Program-made: the position numbers and the translations under genes
The notes under the pieces: model-generated
What the model saw: only the letters and a program-made list of their open reading frames with translations
Told to the model about the DNA's origin: nothing
Database searches by the model: none
Origin: Mytilus edulis
Taxonomy: Eukaryota; Mollusca; Bivalvia; Mytilida; Mytilidae
DNA length: 64,000 bases
NCBI RefSeq assembly: GCF_963676685.1
Contig: NC_092348.1
Span: forward strand, 25,457,386-25,521,385
Direction: 5' to 3'
Shown: positions 33,285 through 43,879 of the stretch, one piece after another
How the letters are laid out: each line of letters starts with the position of its first letter
Numbering within the stretch: position 1 is the stretch's first letter

Positions 33285-33381
33285 GTAGCAGTTATCTGCA
33301 TATTTGGGACTGGTACTATCCAACAAGAAGAGACATTCATTGTGGCAACTACTGGACTGCTGAGGCCAATAAAATATTATA
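33285..33381 (+). pseudogene. Truncated duplicate of the 32.8-32.93 kb exon end
   Basis: TTTGTAG precedes a stretch whose frame ends PTRRDIHCGNYWTAEANKIL, then TAA. Compare PPTRDIV and YWTGEGH at 32850-32934. At the base level CTACTGGACTG and CAACAAGA match in order, with about 50 bases missing between. The intergenic words CTCTCCTT and TGAAATCA are also repeated at 33031 and 33140, so the duplication covers more than the exon. Confidence 0.45.
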
Positions 33382-33465
33382 ACTTTGAAATATCTTTTAG
33401 CAGTTTTTTTTTATATTTGAATAGACTTTATAGTGTTTATTAAAACAATTGAGCTTTAAACAAGA

Positions 33466-33865
33466 TGAAGATGTTGTATGATTGCCATTTAGACAACTAT
33501 CCACCAATGTATGATTGCCATTTAGAGAACTATCCACCAATGTATGATTGCCATTTATACAACTATCCACCAATGTATGATTGCCATTTATACAACTATC
33601 CACCAATGTATGATTGCCATTTATACAACTATCCATCAATGTATGATTGCCATTTATACAACTATCCACCAATGTATGATTGCCATTTAGACAACTATCC
33701 ACCAATGTATGATTGCCATTTAGACAACTATCAACCAATGTATGATTGGCATTTAGACAACTATCCACCAATGTATGATTGCCATTTAGACAACTATCCA
33801 CCAATGTATGATTGCCATTTAGACAACTATCCACCAATGTATGATTACCATTTAGACACTATCCA
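33466..33865. repeat. 33-bp minisatellite derived from family A
   Basis: Twelve head-to-tail copies of a 33-base unit are present (TGTATGATTGCCATTTAGAC then AACTATCCACCAA), with few substitutions. The unit matches the family A end (GGTATGATTGCCAATGAGAC, then AACTCTCCA), so a piece of the dispersed repeat was amplified in place. Because 33 is a multiple of three, long open frames appear on both strands. I take them as incidental. Confidence 0.85.
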
Positions 33866-33867
33866 CA

Positions 33868-34310
33868 ACTAACTCGTCATGAATTGGGTACATACTGGTA
33901 TGCGGGAGTAGCAGTTCTGACGTGTTCTGCCACAACACCGTCTCTCTGCTTCAGTTGGCATCTCCCTACAGTAGGTGCAGGTACATCAGTTAGGGGCTGA
34001 ACTGCTGGGGGAAGGATGATGCCCACCTTCTTGGTTGTTGTCTTTGTTCAAGACATCGAAAACAAAGTCAGGGTGTTGTGTGGCAATAGCACTCACTAGA
34101 CCCCTCAAGTCTTCCTCCGTTAGCACCTCTTCCTCTTCTAGGTGCCCTTCCACTGGCACTCCTGGTCTTGTCACGTCCCCTTCCTCTACCCCTCGCCCTT
34201 GGTGTACATTCATCACTGTCGCTCTCATCAGGCTCATGTGGAGACCTAGACCTAGACCTATAGCTTGACTGAGCTATGCTAGTCCTGAACTGGTGCATAT
34301 AAATAGAATA
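33868..34310 (-). pseudogene. P2X7-type cytoplasmic-domain fragment with in-frame stop
   Basis: Read on the minus strand, a Ser/Arg and Arg/Gly-rich segment (SYRSRSRSPHEPDESDSDE, RARGRGRGRD) gives way, after a one-base frame change near 34150, to LTEEDLRGLVSAIATQHPDF. Then come SSSAPN, a TGA at 33986-33988, CTCTYCREMPTEAERRCCG and NCYSRIP. This Cys-rich block has the form of the P2X7 receptor cytoplasmic ballast domain, which in invertebrates also occurs without the channel. Family members usually have Trp where the TGA stands, so a TGG to TGA change is likely. The fragment ends at TAG just before the minisatellite, so the 3' part is lost. A Lys/Arg-rich transposon-borne version is an alternative origin. 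Confidence 0.6.
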
Positions 34311-35370
34311 AGAAACTAAAAAAACAAACATCTAACAAGCCCGTGAAAATTCTGCTTCTTAGTCAACAAGTTGATTAAAATAAAACAAGAAATTACATCA
34401 AAATAGCTATGTGGAAAAAAGAAATTTTATTTGAAATATATAGACTATACTCAGTCCTGCATTGTTGTACGATGTTGAAATATGTTTTGAAATAATTAAA
34501 AGCTGCATGCCTACAATATCCACAGTGTAACATCTATTGTTCAATAAATAAATATTAACACAAAACGTAAAAGTCTCAAAATGTTACTAGAAAATGTAAT
34601 CAGAACATGTACAAGATTTTTTGTTGTTGTCCCCACTGGTGGCCCCCTTCGCACACGATTCATGAAAACGTATCGTAACATGCTAAATATCACAGTAAAT
34701 GAAGATGAATCAGACTTTACCAATAAATATGAATGAAGGAGTTCAAATTATAAATAATGCAATTCAATTCATGGAATCAATTTTAGCAATAGGAATCAAG
34801 ATATCTTAATCGATATTCATATAGTACCTACCTCAGCGTTCATGATTAGAATCGGGGTCAGTGTCTTAAAATACACTAGAACACACCCGCGAAATCACGG
34901 GCATATACAGCTTGTAGACTGTTGTAGGATGATTTTTTTGTAAAAGATATTATGTATGGAGAATTTCATAAAAGGTATCAAAAGCCCTCTCCCTTTTTCT
35001 AAAGTCCGATATTTGTTTCCTTTCTGTTAAATTCAATTATTTTCGTGTGTCTGTCCACAATTATTCTTCTCCTTTGCTACAATGCTTCTTTTGGTAAAAG
35101 TCAAATCAAATTAACAATTTGCCCCGTTTCAAACATGAAATAAATGTAACTGCTTATATATAGACCATTATTAGTCTAATAAAATATGCTTCTAGGACAA
35201 TCCATCAGTGTTTTCTTTTTCTTTTGAGAGCCTTATTAACATGCCAATGGTAGGATATGATTTTTTGTAAAAGATCCAATCCCCAAATCCCGAGCTTAAA
35301 AACACCCGATCCTGACGCCCCGAAAAAGGTCCTGCCTACTTCTAATCTCTACCTCACCAAATTACTATTT
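34311..35370. other. Intergenic, no gene seen
   Basis: No supportable feature. The P2X7-like fragment may continue upstream in exons I cannot identify. Confidence 0.45.
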
Positions 35371-35379
35371 TCCCTTTCA

Positions 35380-35510
35380 ACAATAAATTGTTATGCCCCA
35401 TTTATGGGCATTATATTTTCTAGTCTGTACATTCGTTCGTTCGTTCGTTCGTCCGTCCGTGTCTGTCCTGTCCCGCTTCAGGTTAAAGTTTTTGGTCGAG
35501 GTAGTTTTAG
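35380..35510 (+). repeat. Dispersed repeat with CGTT microsatellite
   Basis: GCCCCATTTATGGGCATTAT is followed by a (CGTT/CGTC)n run at about 35427-35458, then TCCCGCTTCAGGTTAAAGTT. I know this arrangement from bivalve repeats. One copy is seen here. Confidence 0.5.
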
Positions 35511-35522
35511 ATGAAGTTGAGC

Positions 35523-36203
35523 ATGTTTTACTTATTTTAATATATATGCAAGTGGTATGACCCCTTAAATAGTAAAAATTTCAAAGAAAACAGTAGACAG
35601 AATCGGGGCCGACTTTCTATACTAACATACTAACATAGAAAGTCCCTGACAGAATACAGACAGTCTCTATATATTAGTAGTATAATCGTAGTTTAAATGT
35701 AGATAAACCCGAAAAATAATTGTCATCTCTAAGGAGGTATAATAGTTGTGGTTCTTGCGATCTAAACACCATGATATGAAACGCTAAAAATAATTGTCCT
35801 CTCTAAGGAGATATATATAATAGTTGTGATTCTTGCGATGTAAACACCATGATATTGAGAACGCTCTGAATGGCTTATTTTTTTCCATTTTTGTTATCCA
35901 TCATACGATTGGTTGTACTTGTGTCAAATGTTTTACTTATTTTAATATATATACAACTGGTATGACCCCTTAAATAGAAAACATTTAAAAAAAAAAAAAC
36001 AGTAGACAGAATACAGAGAGTCTCTATATATTAAAGTAGTTTAATCGTAGTTTACATGTAGATACACGCGAAAAATCATTGTCCTCTATAAGGAGGTATA
36101 ATAGTTGTGGTTCTTGCGATCTAAACACCATGATATGGAGAACGCTCTGATTGGCTTATTTATTTTTCATTTTTGTTATCTATCATACGATTGGTTGTAT
36201 TTG
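35523..36203. repeat. Direct duplication, units of about 400 and 275 bp
   Basis: ATGTTTTACTTATTTTAATA at 35523 recurs at 35928. Both units continue through ACAGTAGACAGAAT, CTCTATATATTA, GGTTCTTGCGATCTAAACAC and CATACGATTGGTTGTA. The first unit also has an internal duplication of about 75 bases (AATAATTGTC..CTCTAAGGAG at 35716 and 35791). Confidence 0.75.
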
Positions 36204-36278
36204 TGCATCTTTAAAACCGGAAGTCTTATCTATGACTAAAAGTCAGTCCGATGACTGAATCATATCCGGACTCCTTTT

Positions 36279-38314
36279 GGTGTCAGACCACCAATTAAAA
36301 GTCCCTATCTGTTCAACCAAATTTTGCAATTTTCATAGCTTTCTAAATTTTTTTATCTTAAGTTTAACCTCTTACAAACCAAGTATGTCCTGAATTGTAC
36401 AGATATCACCTTTCTTCATGCCAATTTTCAGCATACCTTTAAAGCCATATAAGAAAGAAGAGACCTTCCGAATGGATGTACCACTAAAAATAACCCCTGG
36501 TTTTCTTGAAATCTTAAATTAGTATACTATGGAGCGCATTAATCCTCAATTTTTAATGTCAACTCATAGACAAGTAAATTTGGGCTCAAAATAGTCTTAA
36601 TATATTTCTCTTTCACCAAAAGTTTCATTTCTGCAAATTTGTTTGGTAGTTTAAGTAAACAATGACATCAAATGCACTATTTTTTGTCCGAGTAGGCCTA
36701 CTTTCACGTTCTAAATTTGAGGGAGTAATTGGTGGTGTGACACCTAAAGAGACAAAAAAGTTGATTAGAAATCTTTTATTTTGCTTTATTCTTAATCCTT
36801 AGTCAATTTGTAGTTAAAAACAGCCTATCTGAGCATTATGCGACTTACATTAAAAATTTCACAGCTCAATTTAAACTGACTGTAATGTATGACTTTGATA
36901 GAAAATACTTGAAAATTTCATTTTGGGCTACAGGAACATAAACTTTCAATATCAAGATCAGTTTTTGCTGATTTTTCCTTGTTTGTTCTACTTCTTTAAA
37001 GACTTTCCACAATTTTTGCAATGAATTTAGTAAAAAATCCAAGGTATTGAAGTGTCAAGGAATAGTGACCCCCCCTTTTTTTCATCTGGTGTCAGTAAAG
37101 TACTACAAATTGATCAAAAGTGCAGCCATGGTCATTTAACTGTGTTTATTTACATCAGTTAATAAAATTTAAGATATAAAAATTTCATTTGGAATAATAA
37201 ATGGTACTTTTGTGAGTTTCTGCAGTGTTTACATTAGGCTATGCTATCTGCCAAGTACATATTATGACGCAATGATATAAGGGGTAAAAATCAAATAATT
37301 TCATTAAATCTGCATGACAAAATTTGTTTGGGGGTAGTAAACAACCTATGTTTCAATGTTTAACTCCACAGAATAACTTTCTGTGCATTTATAACATTAT
37401 TTAGGACATTTTTTTTTATATAAAAGCATATTGTCAGGGTGGGAAAAGCTGAAAATAGCACAAACTCAAGTTTTAGGCTCTAAATTTGCAATATGTGACA
37501 TTTTGCCCCCAAAAAGATTGAAATGTGGCTACTATTATCTCAAATGATCAGTTAAGACAAAAAAAAAACATTTGTTTTCTGATTTTGATGTTTCACCGCA
37601 TTTTGCTTAAAGAAACAAAATATTGATTAGAAATCTTTTATTTTGCTTTATTCTTAATCCTTAGTCAATTTGTAGTTAAAAACAGCCTATCTCAGCATTA
37701 TGCGACTTATATTAAAAATTTCACAGCTCAATTTAAACTGACTGTAATGTATGACTTTGATAGAAAATACTTGAAAATTTCATTTTGGGCTACAGGAACA
37801 TAAACTTTCAATATCAAGATCAGTTTTTGCTAATTTTTCCTTGTTTTTTCTACTTCTTTAAAGACTTTCCACAATTTTTGCAATGAATTTAGTAAAAAAT
37901 CCAAGGTATTGAAGTGTCAAGGAATATTGACCCCCCTTTTTTTCATCTGGTGTCAGTAAAGTACTACAAATTGATCAAAAGTGCAGTCATGGTCATTTAA
38001 CTGTGTTTATTTACATCAGTTAATAAAATTTAAGATATAAAAATTTCATTTGGAATAATAAATGGTACTTTTGTGAGTTTCTGCAGTGTTTACATTAGGC
38101 TATGCTATCTGCCAAGTACATATTATGACGCAATGATATAAGGGGTAAAAATCAAATAATTTCATTAAATCTGCATGACAAAATTTGTTTGGGGGTAGTA
38201 AACAACCTATGTTTCAATGTTTAACTGCACAGAATAACTTTCTGTGCATTTATAACATTATTTAGGACATTTTTTTATATAAAAATTTGAGGGAGTAATT
38301 GGTGGTGTGACACC
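36279..38314. mobile_element. 2.0 kb element with 19-bp inverted ends
   Basis: GGTGTCAGACCACCAATTA at 36279-36297 is inverted, with one mismatch, at 38296-38314 (TAATTGGTGGTGTGACACC). The same right-end word also occurs internally at 36726-36744. Between them lies a large direct duplication (see next entry). There is no transposase-like frame, so the element is non-autonomous or dead. T-runs flank both sides, so a target duplication cannot be fixed. Confidence 0.65.
36745..38284. repeat. 0.68 kb direct duplication inside the element
   Basis: Copy 1 is 36745-37425 and copy 2 is 37607-38284, offset by about 862 bases. By eye they differ at about ten positions, for example GTTTGTTCTAC against GTTTTTTCTAC and AACTCCACAG against AACTGCACAG. 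The similarity is near 98-99 percent, so the duplication is recent relative to the other repeats here. Confidence 0.85.
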
Positions 38315-38319
38315 TTTTT

Positions 38320-39170
38320 TGTCGTTTTTCTCCCAAAATAACTCAATCTGAATAATCATAAGAATGGATGACAAATGCGACTATGCATGTTACCTATAGG
38401 ACACAGAGGCATGATGATTGATTTATTGTGGAAGGAAGAGAAGCGACACCCAAAATGAGGTCTTCTCGTTTAATAGTATAGATTCGGCAGTTATCGGAAG
38501 CGTCATCGGAATCTGGGTCAGTGCATAATTAATCAGATAACACTGGCATAACAACACCATCTTTTCGGACAAAAACGCCGATTTTACACAATATAATTCC
38601 TTTTTTCGATTAGGAAACATTATTATACTCTTATCTAAGTCAATACCCATCAGTTTTCAATGTTTAAAAAAATACGATTTTGATAGACAATATCCCTTTA
38701 ATCATTTTAAAGTATTTCAAACAATATTGTTCAGAGTTTGATTATCGTTTATTTTGACTCGATTATTACAATTGTCGAAGCGCCAGGGCGAAACTAAAAT
38801 TTTCCATGCAGCAGACGGCATGGCATGGTCGGGCTTTGTCTGCGTTCTGAGAGAAATAGTTAATTTCTAAATTTGTTTTGAATTTTTTGACATTTTGAAT
38901 TAGTTTATATCTAGCAGAAGTTTATTTCTTTTAATTTTTTACATTATATTAGATAATTACAGTAAACGCATCAAATATTGGAGATAGCAGAATTCTAATA
39001 TCGTTTGTTTAAGGATGATGCAAATCTATTTTTTTTTCCATCGTGCTGAGACTCGATCGGCCACAGCAGAATCGGGCAAATTATTGTGTTTCTTTTTCAT
39101 TGTTTTAAATCATATATTATTTGACATATATGATCAAATATTTACATAAGTTATCATAGTGTGTCCTTTT
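38320..39170. other. Non-coding, possibly 5' region of the DIRS element
   Basis: No gene is seen. The part from about 38760, with CATGCAGCAGACGGCATGG and GACTCGATCGGCC, is less AT-rich than its flanks and may be the leader of the retrotransposon that begins coding at 39180. I could not identify terminal repeats. Confidence 0.35.
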
Positions 39171-39179
39171 CAGTTCAAA

Positions 39180-40146
39180 ATGCTTAGAGCTTCTAAAAGA
39201 AAAAGGGTGGCGCCTTAGGGAAAAGAAGATAGCGTGGCTCCGGCCGCTAAGAGAAGTGTCTTGCGTCGAAAAGTTGGAGATGTTCATGATATCAGATCAA
39301 CAGAGAGTCCAGTGGCAACCAATACACTAGAGACAGAAGTGATGACTATGGCTCCGGTCCCAACAACCGCTACTGAACCCATTACACATTCAGGTAATTG
39401 TCCAGTATTTCAAAACCCTTCTCCTTGCATTAAGCCCAGTGATGACCTTGCTAGAAATATCCCTATATGCTTGAGACAAAAAAATATTACTGGAGAGTAT
39501 ATTGACCTGGCCTTACTGTTAATCAATTCACAAGCCTCTGCAGGGGATAAACAAAAAGTAGTTATTTCGCAGGGAGAAATTTTGATACAACCACGGCAGC
39601 AACAACAAAAAATTGACTCCATAGATACCTGGACAAACGCATATTTAGTGTATATAAATATATATTGTACTGCTCACCCGCATGTATTTCAAGAACTACT
39701 AAAGTACATGCATAGTATTCGGGTAGGCGCTAAGCGGTGCACACTAGGGTGGAAATCGTATGACGAACAATTCCGCCTCAGAATGTCACAGGATCTAGCT
39801 GGTTCTTGGGCTGTTGTTGACCCTGAGCTATGGCTGCTTTATATGTATCCTCCGTCTTCTAATAGTAATGCACCGGTAAGCACGGGGCGCTTTAAATGTT
39901 ACGCATTCAATTACCAGGCAAATGCGTGAATCAATCATGTCCTTATACTCATTCTTGTTTAAGATGTTCTGATCAGCACCTACTTATACAGTGCCCAAGA
40001 CAAAACATCTTTCCTTATAGGGTAGGTGGAAATGCAAGATTTCAGCAACCTAGGCCTCAATTTAGACCGCGATTTCAGGCACGTGGTGGGAACCCAGTGC
40101 AGTATCCCACCAATACGAAATCGTATTCTGGTCAATATATGAAGTG
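39180..40146 (+). pseudogene. DIRS-type retrotransposon gag-like ORF, broken
   Basis: The frame starts with ATG at 39180 (MLRASKRKRVAP), has a TAG at 39213, and then continues open to 39929. It encodes a basic Ser/Thr/Pro-rich N-terminus, a central region with YIDLALLLINSQ and LGWKSYDEQFRLRMSQD, and PELWLLYMYP. Near 39917 a missing base shifts the frame to GKCVNQSCPYTHSCLRCSDQ, a Cys/His knuckle, and an Arg/Gln-rich end. Gag-like ORFs of this make-up precede the reverse transcriptase in DIRS elements. The YR and RT modules downstream confirm the context. TTTTCAG before 39175 could be a splice acceptor. Confidence 0.65.
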
Positions 40147-40222
40147 ATTCTTTAGCAGAATGCAAAAAAGATGTGGCACAATATATTTTATGTTTCTATT
40201 TAAAAGAGATGTGTAAGAATTT

Positions 40223-41637
40223 ATGACATTGTTCATATTGTTAATTTTGTTTAGAATTAAGATCGTATTACTTTCAGAGTCAAAACTATTGCGCCACCTA
40301 TGGGATAAAGGGTGGACTCCAATAAACATAATTGAATTAAAAACGTATCTTGGTGTTTATTCAAATAGGGTGGGTGCTCAGCTCCTGCTTGAGGGGTTTA
40401 CTTTTGGATACAGGATACAATATGAAGGTCCACGTATTTCTACTACCGCTAAAAATTTGGTGTCTGCAGAAATACACAAGTCCGAAACATTAGTGCACGA
40501 CGAGGTCAAACTTGGTAGGATTTTGGGTCCATTTTCTAAAAAAACCTATATCGACACTGCGAATTTCTCCAATTGGACTTGTTCAGAAACCAGATAATGG
40601 TTGGCGTCTCATATCTCATTTGTCTTATCCAAGTGGAGGTAGTATTAATGATTTTATACCAGAAGATTATTGTAATGTGAAGTACTCAACATTTGACAAT
40701 GTTTTAAATATGATTGCAGCTCTCGGAGAGCGTGCGAAAATCGGAAAAATCGATATTCGCCAAGCATTTAGGCTTTTAATCATAAATCCTGCAGATTTTG
40801 ATCTTATGGGTATCAAATTTCATGATAAGTTTTACATCAATAAATTTCTATCCTAAGGATTAAGTAGCTCATGTCAGCTTTTTGAACGATTTTCGAACTT
40901 TTTACACTACTATGTTCAGTCAAAGTCGGGTCTGGACACTTTGGATCATTATTTGGATGATTTTATATTTGCTGGACACGAGTCAAATAATAATTGTGAG
41001 TTGTTAATGGACACTTTTATGAAAGTTTGTAAGGATTTTAATGTGCGTGCCATTGACAGACAACAAAACCGTTGGTCCTACAACAACCTTGACATTTCTT
41101 GGTCTTGAAATTGATACTTTACTTATGTTGGTAAAAATTCCGGAAAACAAGGTCATTAAGTTAACTTAAGGTCTGGTATTCAATACATGGTTGGTCGGAA
41201 AAAGATAAAATTGAAGGAACTAGAGTAAATTATTGGGCTAATGGCATTTTGCTCACGTGCAATTCCGTCATCAAGGGCTTTTACTAGAAGGTTGTATGAT
41301 GTAATTTCAAACCTTAAACACGGAAAGTCGTATTATTATGTAAAATTTAATCAAGAGCTGAGATATGATGCTTTAGTTTGGTTAGAGTTTTTAATTTTTT
41401 TTAATGGCGAATGGTTCATTTCGGAAAGTCTCTGTCTCTGGTTATCAAGTGATACGCTTGAGCTGTTTACTGATAGTTCTGGAAATGCTGCTCTTGGTTG
41501 TGGGGCTTATTTTGACAAGCAATGGACTCAGTTTCGATGGCCTGTCGAGTGGAGGGATAAAGAGTTCATGTCCGATATATCTTTTTAGAGCTGGTGCCTA
41601 TATTATTGGCCATGTTAATTTGGTCCCCTCAATTTAG
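40223..41637 (+). pseudogene. DIRS-type reverse transcriptase and RNase H, broken
   Basis: After a segment with LLRHLWDKGWTPINIIELKT, an A-run near 40540 causes a frame change. The core then reads ISPIGLVQKPDNGWRLISHL, DYCNVKYSTFDN and KIGKIDIRQAFR (first catalytic Asp). After further frame changes DHYLDDFIFAGH at about 40949-40985 gives the DD motif, followed by TFLGLEID. RNase H is marked by LELFTDSSGNAALGCGAYFD at 41458-41515. Stops and frame changes at about 40856, 41168 and 41588 make it inactive. The module order matches DIRS elements, which integrate by a tyrosine recombinase and not a DDE integrase. Confidence 0.8.
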
Positions 41638-41959
41638 CAACAAAAAAATTTGATTAAGAATAGATAACCAAGCACTAGTTTTGATAATTAACAAGGGAAC
41701 ATCGAAATCGAAGTACGTAATGAAGTTAATTCGTCCTCTAGTTTTATTATTAATGAGAAAAAATATTCAGGTACGAGCGTTGCATATTCCAGGCTAAAGT
41801 AATGCAATTGCAGATTCTCTGTCTCATTTTAAGGTGATCCGTTTCCGTACATTGGCCCCGGAAGCAGATCATACTCCATCAGACATTCCTGTGGAGTTTC
41901 ACATGGTCATTTCGGAACTGAAGTAGATTTTTAATAAACAATTCGGTAGCCTCTAGTAC

Positions 41960-42813
41960 AGCAAAGTTGTACACCAGGCTTTAAATTTTTTCAACAGTTT
42001 CAGGAAAGATACCGGTCTTGCTAATGTATGGCCTGTGTCACTGCAAGACACTGTTGCTTTTATTGTATATATGTATACATCTGGATTCGTTCATTCAACA
42101 ATTAATTCGTACACATCAGACCTAAGTTTCTACAACAAGCTAAATGATTATGAAGACTATACACAAAAATTTATCGTAAGGAAAATGATCGATGGTGTAA
42201 AGCGTACAAGGTCGCCTCAGATGGACACTAGACTGCCTACTTCAAGAGAGTTATTGGGTCGTATTTTGTCAATATTATCTTGTATCTGCAGTTCTGTATA
42301 CGAGGTAAGGCTATTCAAGGCGGTTTTTCCTTGGCCTTTCATGGTCTTTTTAGGGTTGGGGAGTTGACAGTTCAAACTATGAGTAATGCATGTTATTCAA
42401 ATCATGCTTTAAACATGAATGATGTTCTTTACAAAAAATATTTAGAAATTCATTTGGTTTCATCTAAGACCGATCAGTTTGGTAGCGGCGTAACCATACA
42501 CATTCCGGAGCAATTAGACAAATGTATGTGTCCGGTGGTTTTATTACCTTGCTATTTGCGAGACAGACCTGTAGTAGAGGGACCGCTATTTTGTCATTTT
42601 GACGGTAAACCATTGACTAAATACTAGTTTTCTGCAATACTCAAAAAGTCACTACATGCTTTAGGTATTGGTAATGCTCGTTGGTCGTCTCACTCTTTCA
42701 GAATAGGTATGGCTACAGCCTGTGCCATTGAAGGGTTATCCGACGAAAAGATTAAAAGTTTAGGTCGTTGGAAATCAGGTGCATATTTGCGTTACATACG
42801 AATTCCCGTTTAA
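41960..42813 (+). pseudogene. DIRS-type tyrosine recombinase, broken
   Basis: The N-terminal core-binding part reads VYMYTSGFVHSTINSYTSDL. A frame change near 42300 leads to FHGLFRVGELT (catalytic Arg), VSSKTDQFGSGVTIHI, then a TAG at 42625 where Gln is likely. After that come WSSHSFRIGMATACA (H at 42691, R at 42700) and GRWKSGAYLRYIRIPV with the Tyr nucleophile at 42784-42786, ending at TAA. The R..HxxR..Y set identifies a tyrosine recombinase of the retrotransposon kind. Confidence 0.8.
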
Positions 42814-42864
42814 TTGTTTATGTATATATTGCTGTTAGTTTCAGATTCTCCTATAAGGGTTTAG

Positions 42865-43494
42865 ATTGTTGGGTCGTCAATTATTAAGAATGCGTTTGTG
42901 GAATCAAGGCAACGCCCGGGAGGAGCTAATTTGGCTTTGAATAGGTTGGGAGTAAATATCTGGTGGCAAGGAACCAGTGGACTAACTCTCTCTAAGATGA
43001 AAAATCGCATAAGATTAATGCTGAGATTTGAAGATCCTCCCAGCTATATTATAGTGCACATTGGGGGAAATGATATAGGTAATATCAAACTAGGTTACTT
43101 ACATTTCCAGCTTGTTAAATTTATGTCATGGTTATCAAATAAATTGCCTGAAACGATATTAATTTGGTCGCAAGTATTACCAATATTGCAGTGGAGGTAT
43201 TCAACCAATGGGAATTGTATGGAGAAGTGCAGACGTCGGTTAAACAGCTCCATTGGTGTCCACATGACAAAGCATGGAGGCTGCTACATTCGGTATCCTG
43301 ACATAAAAGCTACACATAAGATCCTGGCAGAAGATGGGGTGCATTTAACTAAGATAGGAAATGATTTTTTTCTGAATATAATCCAGGGAGCACTAGAAAC
43401 AATTTTTTCTAGTAAGACAGGTGGCATTACTTTTCCAGACGACTATTATAGTCCGGCCGATTGGTGCAGATATAGAGCAGAATTGCTCACTTGA
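42865..43494 (+). pseudogene. SGNH/GDSL hydrolase domain of the DIRS element
   Basis: The frame opens after a TAG at 42862 with IVGSSIIKNAF (block I, GSS in place of GDS). It continues with RPGGANLALNRLGVNIWWQG, YIIVHIGGNDIG (block III GxND) and EDGVHLTKIGNDFF (catalytic Asp and His), ending at TGA. It lies in the same frame as the tyrosine recombinase, separated by a TAA and by the TAG, where Trp would fit. SGNH domains downstream of the recombinase are known from some DIRS/Ngaro retrotransposons. Its 200 intact codons are the longest undamaged part of this element. The role in the element is unknown. Confidence 0.75.
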
Positions 43495-43499
43495 TGAGG

Positions 43500-43879
43500 A
43501 AAGCATGAAACTTTGCATAGTAGTTCTTGGTTATATACCCTTTGATTTCAGCTATGGGCCCACTCTGAAAAATCCAATATGGCTGCCATTTTCAAGATGG
43601 CGGAAAAACGGTATAAAATTCAAGATTGTCCTAAAAGTATTCTATATAATTTCGGAAATTAAAGTAATGATTCTTTAAAAATGGACTTCATGTTCTTGAA
43701 TTTGTTATCAATTAATTCAAAAGTATAAAACAAATAATTTGGGTATTTCTATAACACATAAGTTGCAAATATAGCTGCATATACAAAAACAAATAGTGAA
43801 ATTCAAAATGTTAATCAATATCATAATGTTACATGTTATTGTAATTGTTCTTTAAACGCTTTCAGTTTTAATGGTTGGA
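43500..43879. other. Downstream of the DIRS element, no gene
   Basis: It contains TCCAATATGGCTGCCATTTTC and AAGATGGCGG, a word also seen in variant form at 47850-48040. This could be the 3' end of the retrotransposon, but I could not prove the terminal repeat structure. Confidence 0.35.

Noticed and set aside
33466-33872. Regular 33-base repeats as a CRISPR array or Tyr-rich repeat protein
   Set aside because: There are no unique spacers, the DNA is eukaryotic, the unit derives from a dispersed repeat, and open frames on both strands follow from the unit length.
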